64,000 nt of DNA from Devosia sp. ZB163 (GCF_028613635.1 NZ_JAQRMY010000003.1:260787-324786); one strand, 5' to 3'. Shown: positions 47,601 to 55,746, counted from the stretch's first letter. A program made the numbers and translations. Notes: generated by a model not told the origin, from the letters alone.

Positions 47601-50600
47601 GACGACAACGACACGCTGAACGGCGGCGACGACAACGACACATTGAACGGTGGCCTCGGCAACGACACTCTAGATGGCGACGCCGGAGCCGACACCATGA
47701 CAGGCGGTGACGGCAATGATGTCTATATCGTCGACGATGCCGGCGACACGGTCAGCGAGACCAATGCGGCCGCGGCCGGCGGTATCGACCGGGTCGAGTC
47801 CTCGGTGAGCTTCGTCCTCGGAGCAAATGTCGAGAACCTGACGTTGACCGGCGGTACTGCCGCGATCAACGGCAGCGGTAATGCACTCGCCAACACGATC
47901 CTCGGCAACGACGGCAACAACCAGCTGTTCGGCGGGGACGGGGCCGACACCATCACCGGCGACGACGGCAACGACCTGATCGACGCCGGCCGGGGTGACG
48001 ACAACATCATCGGCACCGACAACGACGACAACGACATAATCATCGGCGGTGCCGGCAACGATACGATCAACGTCGGCGGTGGCTTCAATACCCTCGTCTA
48101 CAACGCGGGCGGTTTCGGCAACGACACCATCACCAGCTTCGACGCTGATGGCGGCCAGGCCACCAACCAGGACAAGATCGACCTGAGCGGCCTGGGTATC
48201 ACATCGGTCAACTTCGCGGCCCGCGTGACTGAAACTGCAGTCACCGGACCGGCCGGCCGGCTGCTTACCATCAACGACGGCAACGGCAACGTGCTGGGCA
48301 CGATCCGCATCAATGGCGTCACCGACGCCCAGATCGACATCAGCGACTTCACCCTCGCGACCGTCCCGACGACCACGATCAATGGCCTCCAGACCGCCCA
48401 GACCACGACCGGCGGAGCGGCCGCGGAGATCATCAACGCCAATGGCGGCAACGACACGGTCAACGCCAATGGCGGCAACGACGACGTCAGGGGCGGCGAG
48501 GGCGCCGACGTGCTCAATGGCGGCGACGGCAACGACACGCTGTCGGGCGGTATCGGTTCGAACACCGGCACCTACGCCGATACCTTCCAGACAGTCTCTT
48601 ACAGCAACAGCAACGGTACGGTCCCGTGGGTGGGTGGCTGGACCGAGGGTGGTGGCGAAACGACAGATCCGAACGCTGGAGATATTCAGATCAACACCGC
48701 CAACGGCAGCCGGCTTCACTTCGAGGAAGGCATCGACGGTGGCGAGTTCATCCAGCGCTCGTTCAATCTGACCGGAGCGACATCGGCCTCGGTTCAGTTC
48801 ACCTACGTGGGGGATAGCAGCCTCACGGGCACCGAGAACGTGACCGTCCAGGCCTGGAACCACACCACGAGCAGCTGGCAGACCTTGACCGGCGGCGTTC
48901 TGAGCACGGCGAGCGGCACCTTCAATGTCGCCTTGACGGCTGCTCAGATCGGGCCTCAGTCGGCCATACGCTTCCAGGCCAATGGCGCCTGGGATAATGG
49001 CGACAACTTCTTCGTCGACAACTTCACCGTCACCGTCACGGCTCCGAACCTCAACGCCGGAGTCGACACCATCAACGGCGATGCCGGCGACGACACGATC
49101 ACCTGGGCCGCGAACGCGGCAGGCACGCCGACAGACGGCCGCGACGTCGTCAACGGTGGCACCGAGATCGCCCTCGGCGACACCTTCGCCATCACGGGTA
49201 ATTCCGAATCCGAAACCTACCGCATCTACGCGATGACGGCCGGGCAGAACGCGACGCTTGCCGCAACGCTCGGAACAGTCTTCGCGGCGGGCACCGAGAT
49301 CGTCATCACCCGCACCGTCGGTGCGACGACTTCGGTGGTGGCCGAGCTCTCCGAGATCGAGGAAATCCGTATCAACGGCGCGGATCCCTCCGGTAACGGC
49401 AGCTCGGGTGGCGACAGCTACGAGGTGTTCGGCGACTTCTCCTCGACCAGCCTGCGCCTCAACACCATCACCATCGATGGCGACGCCGGCAACGACACGA
49501 TCGACATCACCGGGCTCGACTCGGCCCACCGCATCGTGTTCCGCTCCAATGGCGGGCACGACACCATCATCGGGACGCTGCGCCCCGAGGACGTGATCGA
49601 ACTGCCGGGCGGAGCAAGCGCCTCCGGGTATCAGAGCACGACCGACCAGGACGGCGTCACGACCGTGACCAACGGCACCAACTCGGTCAGCTACAAGTCG
49701 ACCGGCACCGGACCGCAGATTGGTGGTCCGGGTACTGGTGGCGAGCAAGAAGAAGCGCCGCCCAGCCCCGTGGTGTCAGAAGAAGAGGACGAGGTAGCTC
49801 TCGCACCCCGCACCGGCACCTCCCGCAGCGACATTCTCACCGGGACGAGCTCTGACGACCATCTGATCGGGCTTGAAGGCAACGACGTGATCATCGGCCG
49901 CGGCGGCGCGGACCTACTGCTGGCAGGAGCTGGCGCGGATTTCGTCGCGGGCTCGGCGGGCCAGGACACCATCTACGCCGACGCCGGCAATGACACCGCC
50001 ATGGGTGGCGATGATGCCGACCTGATCTATGGCGGAGATGGTGACGATCGCCTCTTCGGCAACGATGGCAACGACACGATCGACGGTGGCAACGGCAACG
50101 ACAAGGCCATCGGCGGACATGGCAACGATCGGTTCGTCGCCCAGGTGAACGACGGCAACGACTCGTACTTCGGCGACGACATGTCAGGCGGCAACGGCAA
50201 CGATACGCTCGACATGGCCGCGATCACCGCCAACATCACCGTCGACCTGGGCACGGGTGCCCAGGGGCACGGCAGCGCAACGAGCTCCCAGTCGGGTTCG
50301 GATACGCTGTGGGGGATCGAGAACGTCGTTACCGGCTCGGGCGCCGACAGGATCATCGCCAGCGAAGCCGTCAACGTGATGAACGGCGGTGCAGGGAACG
50401 ACACGTTTGTCTTCAAGTCGGTGGCTGCCGCCAATGGCGACACGATCGTCGGCTTCCAGGCGGGCGACAAGATCGACCTGAGCAACATCGACGCCAACAC
50501 GACCGTCTCCGGCAACCAGGCCTTCGGCACCACCATCGTCAGTTCGGGCGTGGCCGCCGTCGGTCAGCTGCTCGTCACACATGAGACGATCAACGGCGTC

Positions 50601-50705
50601 GAACACACGGTGATCCAAGGCAATGTCGACGGCGACAACCCCGCCGAGTTCAAGCTGAACATCGTGGGGAACCACAACCTCACGGCCAGCGACTTCACGC
50701 TCTGA
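41679..50705 (+). CDS. Giant secreted heme peroxidase with RTX repeats (peroxicin/MopA-like)
   Basis: 3008 residues; ATG 41679 follows GGAGGGTTACC. There is no N-terminal signal; the C-terminus (IVGFQAGDKIDLSNIDAN to ASDFTL) has the serralysin-type type I secretion form. The animal-type heme peroxidase domain spans about 60-950: distal Asp268-His269 in LFGQFFDHGLDL, HHVFHAEHNRLVEH, and candidate proximal His636 in YRFGHSML. RTX blocks with GGxGxDxUx repeats lie near 1005-1310, 1820-2290 and 2705-2920. Two related beta-sandwich modules (about 1497-1655 and 2300-2455) interrupt them. Members of this class include peroxicins and the Mn(II)-oxidising MopA of Aurantimonas. Mn oxidation here is inference. 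The secretion genes follow directly. Confidence 0.9.
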   Translation: MVTYIRSDLDFILAQIKIAEDHALYVQSGGTQGKPLYGPGGSIPTYNLSWGLRSVDGTNNNLLHPTWGSADQPFPENLGTVWRPGQVMNFGPAGSTAATYLPMSGTPTSSQDPNFLVVDSSLRTISNLIVDQTLANPSAILTALQRAGVDAGQQMAITAQISAAYAPVRPLYEDLGDAQRAYANASAAAAASPNNVALQQAAATALAAVNAAEQAIADSPANAALLTLLEANGIEMDGLNVSIPNVAPDEGLSAPFNSWFTLFGQFFDHGLDLVGKGGSGTVYIPLLPDDPLFNAATPGLNFMVLTRATVLPGPDGNMGTADDIRPVNTTTPFVDQNQTYTSHPSHQVFLREYALNAAGKPVSTGELIQGVHGGMATWLDVKIQAADLLGIQLLDSDVGNIPLLATDAYGEFIRGANGYPQIVTGTGLIEGNPAANGGLGVLLPANTVYTGHAFLADIAHSAVPTGLADGDIEIGLNNPGNLPGVYDNELLDAHYIAGDGRANENIGLTAVHHVFHAEHNRLVEHTKVTVLESRDAAFINEWLLTDLTQAQVDALVIPPEGPARDTFLATFTWDGERLFQTAKFGTEMQYQHLVFEEFARKIQPNINVFLVPDGYDVTINPDIVAEFAHVVYRFGHSMLTESIDRYDPTFTDSDIALVEGFLNPVQFETNGTTSPVDAEIAAGAIIRGMTRQVGNQIDEFVTSALRNNLLGLPLDLATINLARGRDTGVPSLNATRREFYEATNEESLLKPYESWVDFAGHLKNEASIINFIAAYGTHSLITGETTVEGKRDAALTLITGVAVGKFALIPGFVVPTDAVDFLNATGTYAGGALGGLENVDLWIGGLAEETMPFGGMLGSTFNFVFETQMEKLQNGDRFYYLQRLDGLHLFSEMEANSFAAMIMRNTDATHLPSDVFSTPGLILEVDRTKQYNEGLGETAGADGILLDDPNTAVNEAADNLGNDPTGGGILTPLVIRNNPATVGPDTNYLRYTGDEHVLLGGTDQADILIGSIGDDTFFGDGGNDRIDGGFGNDIINGGDGDDIIRDAGGDDNIKAGKGNDVVNAGNGLDLVLAGDGQDFVVLGTDMGSEVFGGLGNDFILGNKNAERILGNEGDDWLETGTFDGAPGDNFDEIFARDGIDGNDVFLGDGGFDEFIGEGGDDVFVGSPGRGKMAGMSGFDWATYKDNAAFVNADLSVGIVFDEAPTLPQNSALDEFESVEGLSGTQFDDVLKGSNEDATTMLPLAQGGSTGYLGSALDAQGIALINGLQAVLGAGVTSFASGDIILGGDGSDRIYGQGGDDIIDGDKWLNVRISIRQFVVGTPGGMGAELYGANNLKSMTSPVTINGVTKPLTAWMLEGTINPGQLTIVREILSDPTPGNSIDTAVFLGNRSEYTFAATADGQVIVTHAIENQLDGTDKLRNIEKVEFLDGNALNIITGTPYNDNGVAPLGAPPLNQPVLNGTATGDLILGLAGTDVLNGLGGNDVLVGGAGGNTGTFADDFSSTSNNNRYNDSDGTLTWASNWSESGDDNSSTSANGQIRVTDGVLQFDSGDGASIQRTFNLTGATAVNLRYSIAEQNLDLNTDDAINVWFSRDGTEANYVLIDTINSATNTASRNIDLSGYGPFGTASIRFVASGLEATAGSSDIVNIDNLVVTASIPTLHIGTDTLNGGAGDDTYSFTMGDGDDVINELNNEGSADLISILAPTTGVDPATDLPIRTLTALNAADNDQGTANGDLVLNYSLTDGATTVAQTITVVNHFDGANNTQQGVERINFNGASFAGYALGSADYLISRTDPANRDSAANGVNLSTSLANNMIVGENGTADAITGGLGNDLIFGGTGDNDLFGGDGDDLLVGGSGNGDDDLIDGGLGADTMVGLAGNDDYVVDDVLDVVVEAAGGGTDEVLTEMAALSIELMANVENLTYTGIDADQFVGTGNSIANVISGGDLADTLNGLAGNDTLNGGLGADILNGGDDNDTLNGGDDNDTLNGGLGNDTLDGDAGADTMTGGDGNDVYIVDDAGDTVSETNAAAAGGIDRVESSVSFVLGANVENLTLTGGTAAINGSGNALANTILGNDGNNQLFGGDGADTITGDDGNDLIDAGRGDDNIIGTDNDDNDIIIGGAGNDTINVGGGFNTLVYNAGGFGNDTITSFDADGGQATNQDKIDLSGLGITSVNFAARVTETAVTGPAGRLLTINDGNGNVLGTIRINGVTDAQIDISDFTLATVPTTTINGLQTAQTTTGGAAAEIINANGGNDTVNANGGNDDVRGGEGADVLNGGDGNDTLSGGIGSNTGTYADTFQTVSYSNSNGTVPWVGGWTEGGGETTDPNAGDIQINTANGSRLHFEEGIDGGEFIQRSFNLTGATSASVQFTYVGDSSLTGTENVTVQAWNHTTSSWQTLTGGVLSTASGTFNVALTAAQIGPQSAIRFQANGAWDNGDNFFVDNFTVTVTAPNLNAGVDTINGDAGDDTITWAANAAGTPTDGRDVVNGGTEIALGDTFAITGNSESETYRIYAMTAGQNATLAATLGTVFAAGTEIVITRTVGATTSVVAELSEIEEIRINGADPSGNGSSGGDSYEVFGDFSSTSLRLNTITIDGDAGNDTIDITGLDSAHRIVFRSNGGHDTIIGTLRPEDVIELPGGASASGYQSTTDQDGVTTVTNGTNSVSYKSTGTGPQIGGPGTGGEQEEAPPSPVVSEEEDEVALAPRTGTSRSDILTGTSSDDHLIGLEGNDVIIGRGGADLLLAGAGADFVAGSAGQDTIYADAGNDTAMGGDDADLIYGGDGDDRLFGNDGNDTIDGGNGNDKAIGGHGNDRFVAQVNDGNDSYFGDDMSGGNGNDTLDMAAITANITVDLGTGAQGHGSATSSQSGSDTLWGIENVVTGSGADRIIASEAVNVMNGGAGNDTFVFKSVAAANGDTIVGFQAGDKIDLSNIDANTTVSGNQAFGTTIVSSGVAAVGQLLVTHETINGVEHTVIQGNVDGDNPAEFKLNIVGNHNLTASDFTL
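47589..47669 (+). repeat. 27-bp tandem repeat within the RTX region
   Basis: Three 27-base units start at 47589, 47616 and 47643, each coding for LNGG(D/L)(D/G)NDT. The first two are identical at 25 of 27 bases, implying recent duplication or gene conversion. The first two units read GGDDND, replacing the Gly of the calcium-binding GGxGxD with Asp. Confidence 0.85.
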
Positions 50706-50710
50706 TCTGT

Positions 50711-50740
50711 CGGGGCGGTGCCAATGGCACCGCCCCGTTT
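50711..50740 (+). terminator. Hairpin after the peroxidase gene
   Basis: A perfect 12-bp stem (50711-50722 with 50726-50737, CGGGGCGGTGCC and its complement), 3-base loop, followed by only TTT. It probably gives partial termination or 3'-end protection, lowering exporter expression relative to the peroxidase. Confidence 0.65.
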
Positions 50741-50773
50741 CGATAGCTGCAAGCGAGATCGTTGGGGACCCTT

Positions 50774-52519
50774 ATGCGCATCAACAATACCAAGGCGCTG
50801 GCCGAAGAGCGCGTCAACGACGCGCTCAAGCGCGAGTTCCGGGGGATCGGGCTCTACCTGTTCTCCGTCTCGGGCATCATCAACATCCTCGCCCTCACCG
50901 GCGCGTTCTACATGCTGCAGATCTACGATCGGGCGCTCGCCAGCGGCAGCATCCCGACGCTGGTGGCCATTTCCGCCCTCGCCATCGGCCTCTATCTCTT
51001 CCAGGGGCTGTTCGACATCGTGCGCTCCCAGATCCTCGTGCGCGTCGGTGCGCGCCTCGATCGCAAGTTCGCCCCGATCGCCCACAAGGTTGCGATCGAC
51101 ATGCCGCGGTTCGGTTTCTCCACCGCCGAGTCGCTCGAGCGTGGCCGGGACGTCGATACCGTTCGCGGCTTCCTCGGCAGCCAGGGACCGATGGCGATCT
51201 TCGATATGCCATGGATGCCGGTCTACATGATCTTCGTGTACCTGCTGCACCCGCTGCTCGGTGCCATGACGCTCGGCGGCGCCGTGATCCTGACACTGCT
51301 GACGATCATCAACGAGCTGCTTTCGCGCCGCCTCGCCAATGCGACGCAGCAGGCCGTCGTCAGCCGCAACGCCGTCGCCGATTCCAATGCGCGCAACGCC
51401 GATATCCTGAAGGCCATGGGCTTTGCCGGCCGTGCCGTCGCCAGGTACGACAAAGCCAATCGCGAGCACCTGACGCTCCAGACCAGGGGCAACGACATCA
51501 GCGGCACGCTGGGCGCCATGTCCCGCGTGCTGCGCATGCTGCTGCAATCGGCGCTCTTGGGCCTCGGGGCCTATCTCACCATCATCGGCGATCTTTCCGC
51601 TGGTGCCATCATCGCCTCGTCAGTGGCTGCAACCAGAGCCCTTGCTCCCATCGACCTGGCCATCGGCAACTGGAAGAACGTCGTCGGGGCCCGCAACTCC
51701 ATGCGCCGCCTGCGTGACACGCTGGTCTCCCTCGGCGACGCCAAGGAGCCGATGCCGCTGCCGGCGCCCGCGAAGTCCCTCAAGGTCGACAAGATCACCG
51801 TCTCGGCGCCCGCCAATGGCCGCGTCCTCCTGAGCGAGGTGAACTTCGAGCTCCAGGCCGGACAGGCCCTCGGGATCATCGGACCCAGCGCCGGCGGCAA
51901 GACGACTCTCGCCAAGGCCCTTACCGGCATCTGGCCGACGTTGCGCGGCAGCGTGCGGCTCGACGACGCCGACCTCGGCCAGTGGTCCGACGAAGCACTG
52001 GGCAGCCACGTCGGCTACCTACCGCAGGACGTTGGCCTGCTTGACGCGACGATCGCCGAGAACATCTCGCGGCTGGGCGTCACTCCCGATCCCGCCCGCA
52101 TCGTGGCTGCGGCCAAGGCTGCCGGCGTCCACGACATGATCGTGCGGCTCGACGGCGGCTACGACACGCCGCTTGGCCCCCAGGGCAACGTCCTCTCGGC
52201 CGGTGAGCGCCAGCGCATCGGCCTCGCCCGCGCGCTCTATGGCGACCCCTTCCTCGTCGTGATGGACGAACCGAACTCCAACCTCGACGGCGAGGGCGAG
52301 CAGGCGCTGACGCGCGCCATCGAGGGGATCAGGGAGCGTGGGGGCATCGCGGTGATCATCGCCCACCGCCCCAGCGCCCTCGTCGCCGTCAACCTCGTTG
52401 CGGTGATCCAGAACGGCCGCATGACGGCATTCGGGCCCAAGGACGAAGTGCTGCAGCCGCAGCGCACGACCAGCAACGTGGCCCGGGCCGACTTCTCCAA
52501 GGGAGGGGCAGTCGCATGA
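50774..52519 (+). CDS. Type I secretion ABC transporter/ATPase, PrtD/AprD type
   Basis: 581 residues from ATG 50774. It has no N-terminal peptidase domain, typical of exporters of RTX proteases and related proteins. Six TM helices span about 25-310 (LYLFSVSGIINILALTGAFYMLQIYDRAL is the PrtD hallmark). The ATPase domain has Walker A GPSAGGKTT (usually GPSAAGKST), signature LSAGERQRIGLARAL, Walker B LVVMDEPNSNLD and switch His in IIAHRPSAL. It forms the inner-membrane engine with the HlyD-type adaptor encoded at 54397; the TolC-type outer-membrane channel is not in the window. The upstream peroxidase is the obvious substrate. Overlaps the next gene by 4 bp. Confidence 0.94.
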   Translation: MRINNTKALAEERVNDALKREFRGIGLYLFSVSGIINILALTGAFYMLQIYDRALASGSIPTLVAISALAIGLYLFQGLFDIVRSQILVRVGARLDRKFAPIAHKVAIDMPRFGFSTAESLERGRDVDTVRGFLGSQGPMAIFDMPWMPVYMIFVYLLHPLLGAMTLGGAVILTLLTIINELLSRRLANATQQAVVSRNAVADSNARNADILKAMGFAGRAVARYDKANREHLTLQTRGNDISGTLGAMSRVLRMLLQSALLGLGAYLTIIGDLSAGAIIASSVAATRALAPIDLAIGNWKNVVGARNSMRRLRDTLVSLGDAKEPMPLPAPAKSLKVDKITVSAPANGRVLLSEVNFELQAGQALGIIGPSAGGKTTLAKALTGIWPTLRGSVRLDDADLGQWSDEALGSHVGYLPQDVGLLDATIAENISRLGVTPDPARIVAAAKAAGVHDMIVRLDGGYDTPLGPQGNVLSAGERQRIGLARALYGDPFLVVMDEPNSNLDGEGEQALTRAIEGIRERGGIAVIIAHRPSALVAVNLVAVIQNGRMTAFGPKDEVLQPQRTTSNVARADFSKGGAVA

Positions 52520-54384
52520 CGATCCAGGTAAAAGGCACCAAGGAAGCCGAAGCCGCCTCCCCGGCCGAACGCTACCGCTTCCGGCCGAGCCAGGCCGCGA
52601 CCAGGCTTCCGTTGTTCTTCGGCGTCGTTCTCGCCGCAGTCCTCGGCTTCATCAAGACGGCGATGTCCTCGACGGAAGTGACGGTTCACAATGAACCCGA
52701 AGCGACGGCGGATCAACGACCGCGCGGCATGCCGTCCGCACCGTCCGATGACGCGAGCCAGTCGGCCAAATCGGCAGCCGCCGAAGATGGGGAGACAACC
52801 AAGTCCCCAGGGGTGCGCGATGATTTCGACAGCACCCGCTCGTTCCATCGCACCGACAATGTGGTGCCGTTCCCGGTCCGCAAGCACACGCTGGTCGACT
52901 CCCCGCCGATCGACAGTTCCAGCATCCTTGCCCCACAGGCACCGCCCCCGATTGAGGCCGAGCCCCAGGCCGGCGAGCGTGCTCGTGTCCAGGGCGGCTC
53001 CTCGACGCAGTCGCCAGGCAGCGGCGGAGGCGCGTCGTCCGGCGAGCCACAGCGGCGCAACCGTGCGCCCGATGTCCGCGATGGGCCGATCCTGCTGCAG
53101 GAGGCGTTTGCGGGGACCGCCGTCGTCATCGGCCTCGATCAGTTGCTGGCGCAGGCCGTCGATCGAGATGGGGATCAGCTCACGGTCAGGAACGTCACCG
53201 TCTCCTCGGGGGCGATCGTCCAGACGGAGGCGGGCTTCATCTACAACTCGGGCCCACAGGCCGCCGCAGGCCAGGTCCAGGTCAACTTCGAGATCAGCGA
53301 CGGCACGACGAGCGTCCCCCGCACGGCCTTCATTCCGATTGTCCGCGGTCCCGTCAACGGGACCGAGGCCGCAGATCAGATCGCGGGCACCGAGGGACCC
53401 GACACGATCCATGCCCTCGCCGGCGCCGACCTTGTCAGCTCCCTGGGCGGAGACGACTTCATCGTCGGTGGAGACGGCGACGACAAGATTTCCGCAGGTG
53501 CCGGCAACGATGTGGTCTGGGCCGGCGCCGGCAATGACGTCGTCCTCGGCGGAGATGGCAAGGACACGCTGTCCGGCGGCGATGGCGATGATCGGCTGGC
53601 CGGCGAGGCAGGGAGCGACGTGCTGCTCGGCGAGGCGGGGAACGACATGCTCCTGGGCGGCGCCGATGACGATACGGTCGTCGGAGGGGAGGGCGCCGAC
53701 ATCATTGATGGTGGCGAAGGTGCCGATCTCCTGCAGGGAGACGCGGGCGCCGATGAAATCCACGACGGCGCTGGCGAAGACATCGTTTTCGGCGGTGAGG
53801 GCAACGACCTGGCCGTCGCCGCGATGGATGCAACCGTCGACTACCTCGAGGGCGGCGAGGGCTTCGACACCATCGACTATTCCGCCGCCAGCGCGCCGAT
53901 CACCTTCGACCTCACTGCCGGCTCGATCATCAGCGACGAGGCCGGAGACGACAAGTTCAGCGGCTTCGAGGCCGTCGTCGGCGGCAGCGGTGCCGACATC
54001 TTCATGGTCGGCGACGCCGAGATGCAGCTGACCGGGGGCGACGGAGAAGACACCTTCATCTTCGCGCTGCCGGAGGACGTCGATCGACCGACGCTGGTCC
54101 ACGACATCCTCGATTTCGTGGTCGGCGATCACATCCAGGTCGAGGCGTTCGAGTTCACGATGTCCCAGGACGAGGCCGCCGAGGATCGCTTTGGTCACTA
54201 CTACCGTGACCGGGACGAGGATGATCCGAACGCCCTCAGGCTGCGCATCCGCTACGTCGATGACGATGATGGCAAGGAGCTAACGGTCTTCGAATTCGAC
54301 ACCGACGGCAACTTCGAGTTCGAGATGACCGTCACCGTTCAGGGCCATCAGCAGCCCTTCGTCTACGAAACCGCTGCGGTCTAG
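52516..54384 (+). CDS. Membrane-anchored RTX protein with cadherin-like domain
   Basis: 622 residues, start overlapping the exporter stop (ATGA). One TM segment lies at about 31-49 (LPLFFGVVLAAVLGFIKTA) after a short basic N-terminus, so it is probably inserted in the inner membrane with the rest in the periplasm. A Pro/Ser/acidic linker (50-185) leads to a cadherin/Ig-like domain (about 187-280: NRAPDVRDGPILLQEAFAGT, ISDGTTSVPRTAFIPI). RTX repeats (about 290-440, GGDGDDKISAGAGNDVV) and an acidic C-terminal domain (DRDEDDPNAL, DDDDGKELTVFEFDTDG) follow. The placement between exporter and adaptor genes is unusual. It may be a calcium-dependent accessory or tether for the peroxidase, or a second substrate. 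I know no assigned function. Confidence 0.8.
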   Translation: MTIQVKGTKEAEAASPAERYRFRPSQAATRLPLFFGVVLAAVLGFIKTAMSSTEVTVHNEPEATADQRPRGMPSAPSDDASQSAKSAAAEDGETTKSPGVRDDFDSTRSFHRTDNVVPFPVRKHTLVDSPPIDSSSILAPQAPPPIEAEPQAGERARVQGGSSTQSPGSGGGASSGEPQRRNRAPDVRDGPILLQEAFAGTAVVIGLDQLLAQAVDRDGDQLTVRNVTVSSGAIVQTEAGFIYNSGPQAAAGQVQVNFEISDGTTSVPRTAFIPIVRGPVNGTEAADQIAGTEGPDTIHALAGADLVSSLGGDDFIVGGDGDDKISAGAGNDVVWAGAGNDVVLGGDGKDTLSGGDGDDRLAGEAGSDVLLGEAGNDMLLGGADDDTVVGGEGADIIDGGEGADLLQGDAGADEIHDGAGEDIVFGGEGNDLAVAAMDATVDYLEGGEGFDTIDYSAASAPITFDLTAGSIISDEAGDDKFSGFEAVVGGSGADIFMVGDAEMQLTGGDGEDTFIFALPEDVDRPTLVHDILDFVVGDHIQVEAFEFTMSQDEAAEDRFGHYYRDRDEDDPNALRLRIRYVDDDDGKELTVFEFDTDGNFEFEMTVTVQGHQQPFVYETAAV

Positions 54385-54396
54385 GGGAGCACGAGG

Positions 54397-55746
54397 ATGG
54401 CTACGTTCGATATCCCGACGGGTGGCGCTGCCAGCTTCGAAAAGCGCAAGCCGGCCAAGCGTGTCCGCGAGAAGTCCTTCGGGCTTGGCGGGCATGTCGC
54501 CTTCGGCTTCGTGCTCGCCTTCGCCCTGATCGGTGGCTGCGGCTACTGGGTGTCCAATACCGTCATATCTGGCGCCATCATCGCGCCGGGACTCGTCAAG
54601 GTCGTCGAGGACGTCAAGACCGTCCAGCACCGCGACGGCGGTATCGTCGCCGAGATCGCGGTCCGCCAGGGCGATACGGTCGAGGCCGGCCAGTTGCTGA
54701 TCCGGCTCGACGATGCGCAGACCCGCGCCGAGCTCGCGATCATCAACGGGCAGCTCGGCGAGCTGAACGGGCGCCGTATGCGCCTCGTCGCCGAGCGGGA
54801 CGGCAGCACCGAGCTGGTGTTCCCGGATACGTTCGACGCCGCCGATCCGGCACTTGCCGACCTGATTGCCGGAGAGAGCAAGCTGTTTGCCGGCAACCTC
54901 CTGAACCGGACCCGGCTCAAGGCCCAGCTCGAACTGCAGCAGCAGCAGCTCGACCAGGAACTTGCCGGCCTGCAGTCGCAGCTCGACTCCCTCAACGACG
55001 AGATCTCGCTCGTTTCATCCGAACACCGGAACCTTGTGCTGCTCAAGGAGAACGGCCTCATCGAGGGGTCACGTGTTGCCGCCAGCAGCCGTGACCTCAC
55101 CCGCATGGAAGGCCAGCTCGGCGAGATCAGCGCCTCGATGGCTCGCACCCAGTCGCGCATGGGCGAAGTTGCCCTGCAAATCCTCGCCGTCGATGAAACC
55201 GCCCGCAACGATGCGCAGCGCGAGCTCCGCCAGCTCGACGCCCTCCTCGCCGAGCTCGAAGAGCGCGGCATAGCGATCGAGGACCGGCTGTCGCGAACCG
55301 ACATCCGGGCGCCGACAGCCGGCACGGTGAACGAGCTGCATGTCACGACCATCGGCGGCATTGTCACGCCCGCCGAGACGCTGGTCACCATCGTTCCCGC
55401 CGATGCCGAACTGCAGGTCGAGGTGCGCCTGCGCACCATCGACGTCGACCAGATCACCGTCGGTGGACCCGCACGGCTGCGGTTCTCTGCCTTCAACTCC
55501 CGCACCACCCCCGAGGTGAAGGGCGCAGTCCGCCGGGTCTCGGCCGCGGCGCAACGCGACCCCGCGACCGGCGAGACCTACTACCTCGCCGATATCTCCT
55601 TCGACCGCAACGAACTGGCCGACAGCCTCGATCTCCGCCCCGGCATGCCCGTCGAAGCTTTCGTCGAGACCGCGCAGATGACCCCGCTGGCCTACCTCGC
55701 CAAGCCGTTCACCGATCAGATCGCGAGGGCGTTCCGGGAGGAGTAA
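54397..55746 (+). CDS. HlyD-family type I secretion periplasmic adaptor
   Basis: 449 residues; GGGGAGCACGAGG precedes the ATG. TM anchor at about 30-50 (HVAFGFVLAFALIGGCGYWV). Lipoyl-like half VKTVQHRDGGIVAEIAVRQGDTVEAGQLLIRLDD, long alpha-helical coiled coil (about 105-290, LKAQLELQQQQLDQELAGLQSQLDSLNDEISLV), second lipoyl half RTDIRAPTAGTVNELHVTTIGGIVTPAETLVTIVP, then the beta-barrel domain and the conserved LRPGMPVEAFVET. It bridges the PrtD-type ABC exporter to a TolC channel. It closes the secretion operon. Membership in the AprE/PrtE subfamily fits the length. Confidence 0.94.
   Translation: MATFDIPTGGAASFEKRKPAKRVREKSFGLGGHVAFGFVLAFALIGGCGYWVSNTVISGAIIAPGLVKVVEDVKTVQHRDGGIVAEIAVRQGDTVEAGQLLIRLDDAQTRAELAIINGQLGELNGRRMRLVAERDGSTELVFPDTFDAADPALADLIAGESKLFAGNLLNRTRLKAQLELQQQQLDQELAGLQSQLDSLNDEISLVSSEHRNLVLLKENGLIEGSRVAASSRDLTRMEGQLGEISASMARTQSRMGEVALQILAVDETARNDAQRELRQLDALLAELEERGIAIEDRLSRTDIRAPTAGTVNELHVTTIGGIVTPAETLVTIVPADAELQVEVRLRTIDVDQITVGGPARLRFSAFNSRTTPEVKGAVRRVSAAAQRDPATGETYYLADISFDRNELADSLDLRPGMPVEAFVETAQMTPLAYLAKPFTDQIARAFREE

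Noticed and set aside
47670-49748. A 692-codon minus-strand open frame inside the peroxidase gene
   Set aside because: Complement of RTX repeats; the Val/Asp/Gly-rich translation is what such repeats give on the opposite strand.
44700-50500. Regular repeats resembling a CRISPR or satellite array
   Set aside because: The period follows 9-residue coding units in one open frame, with codon-level divergence and no unique spacers.
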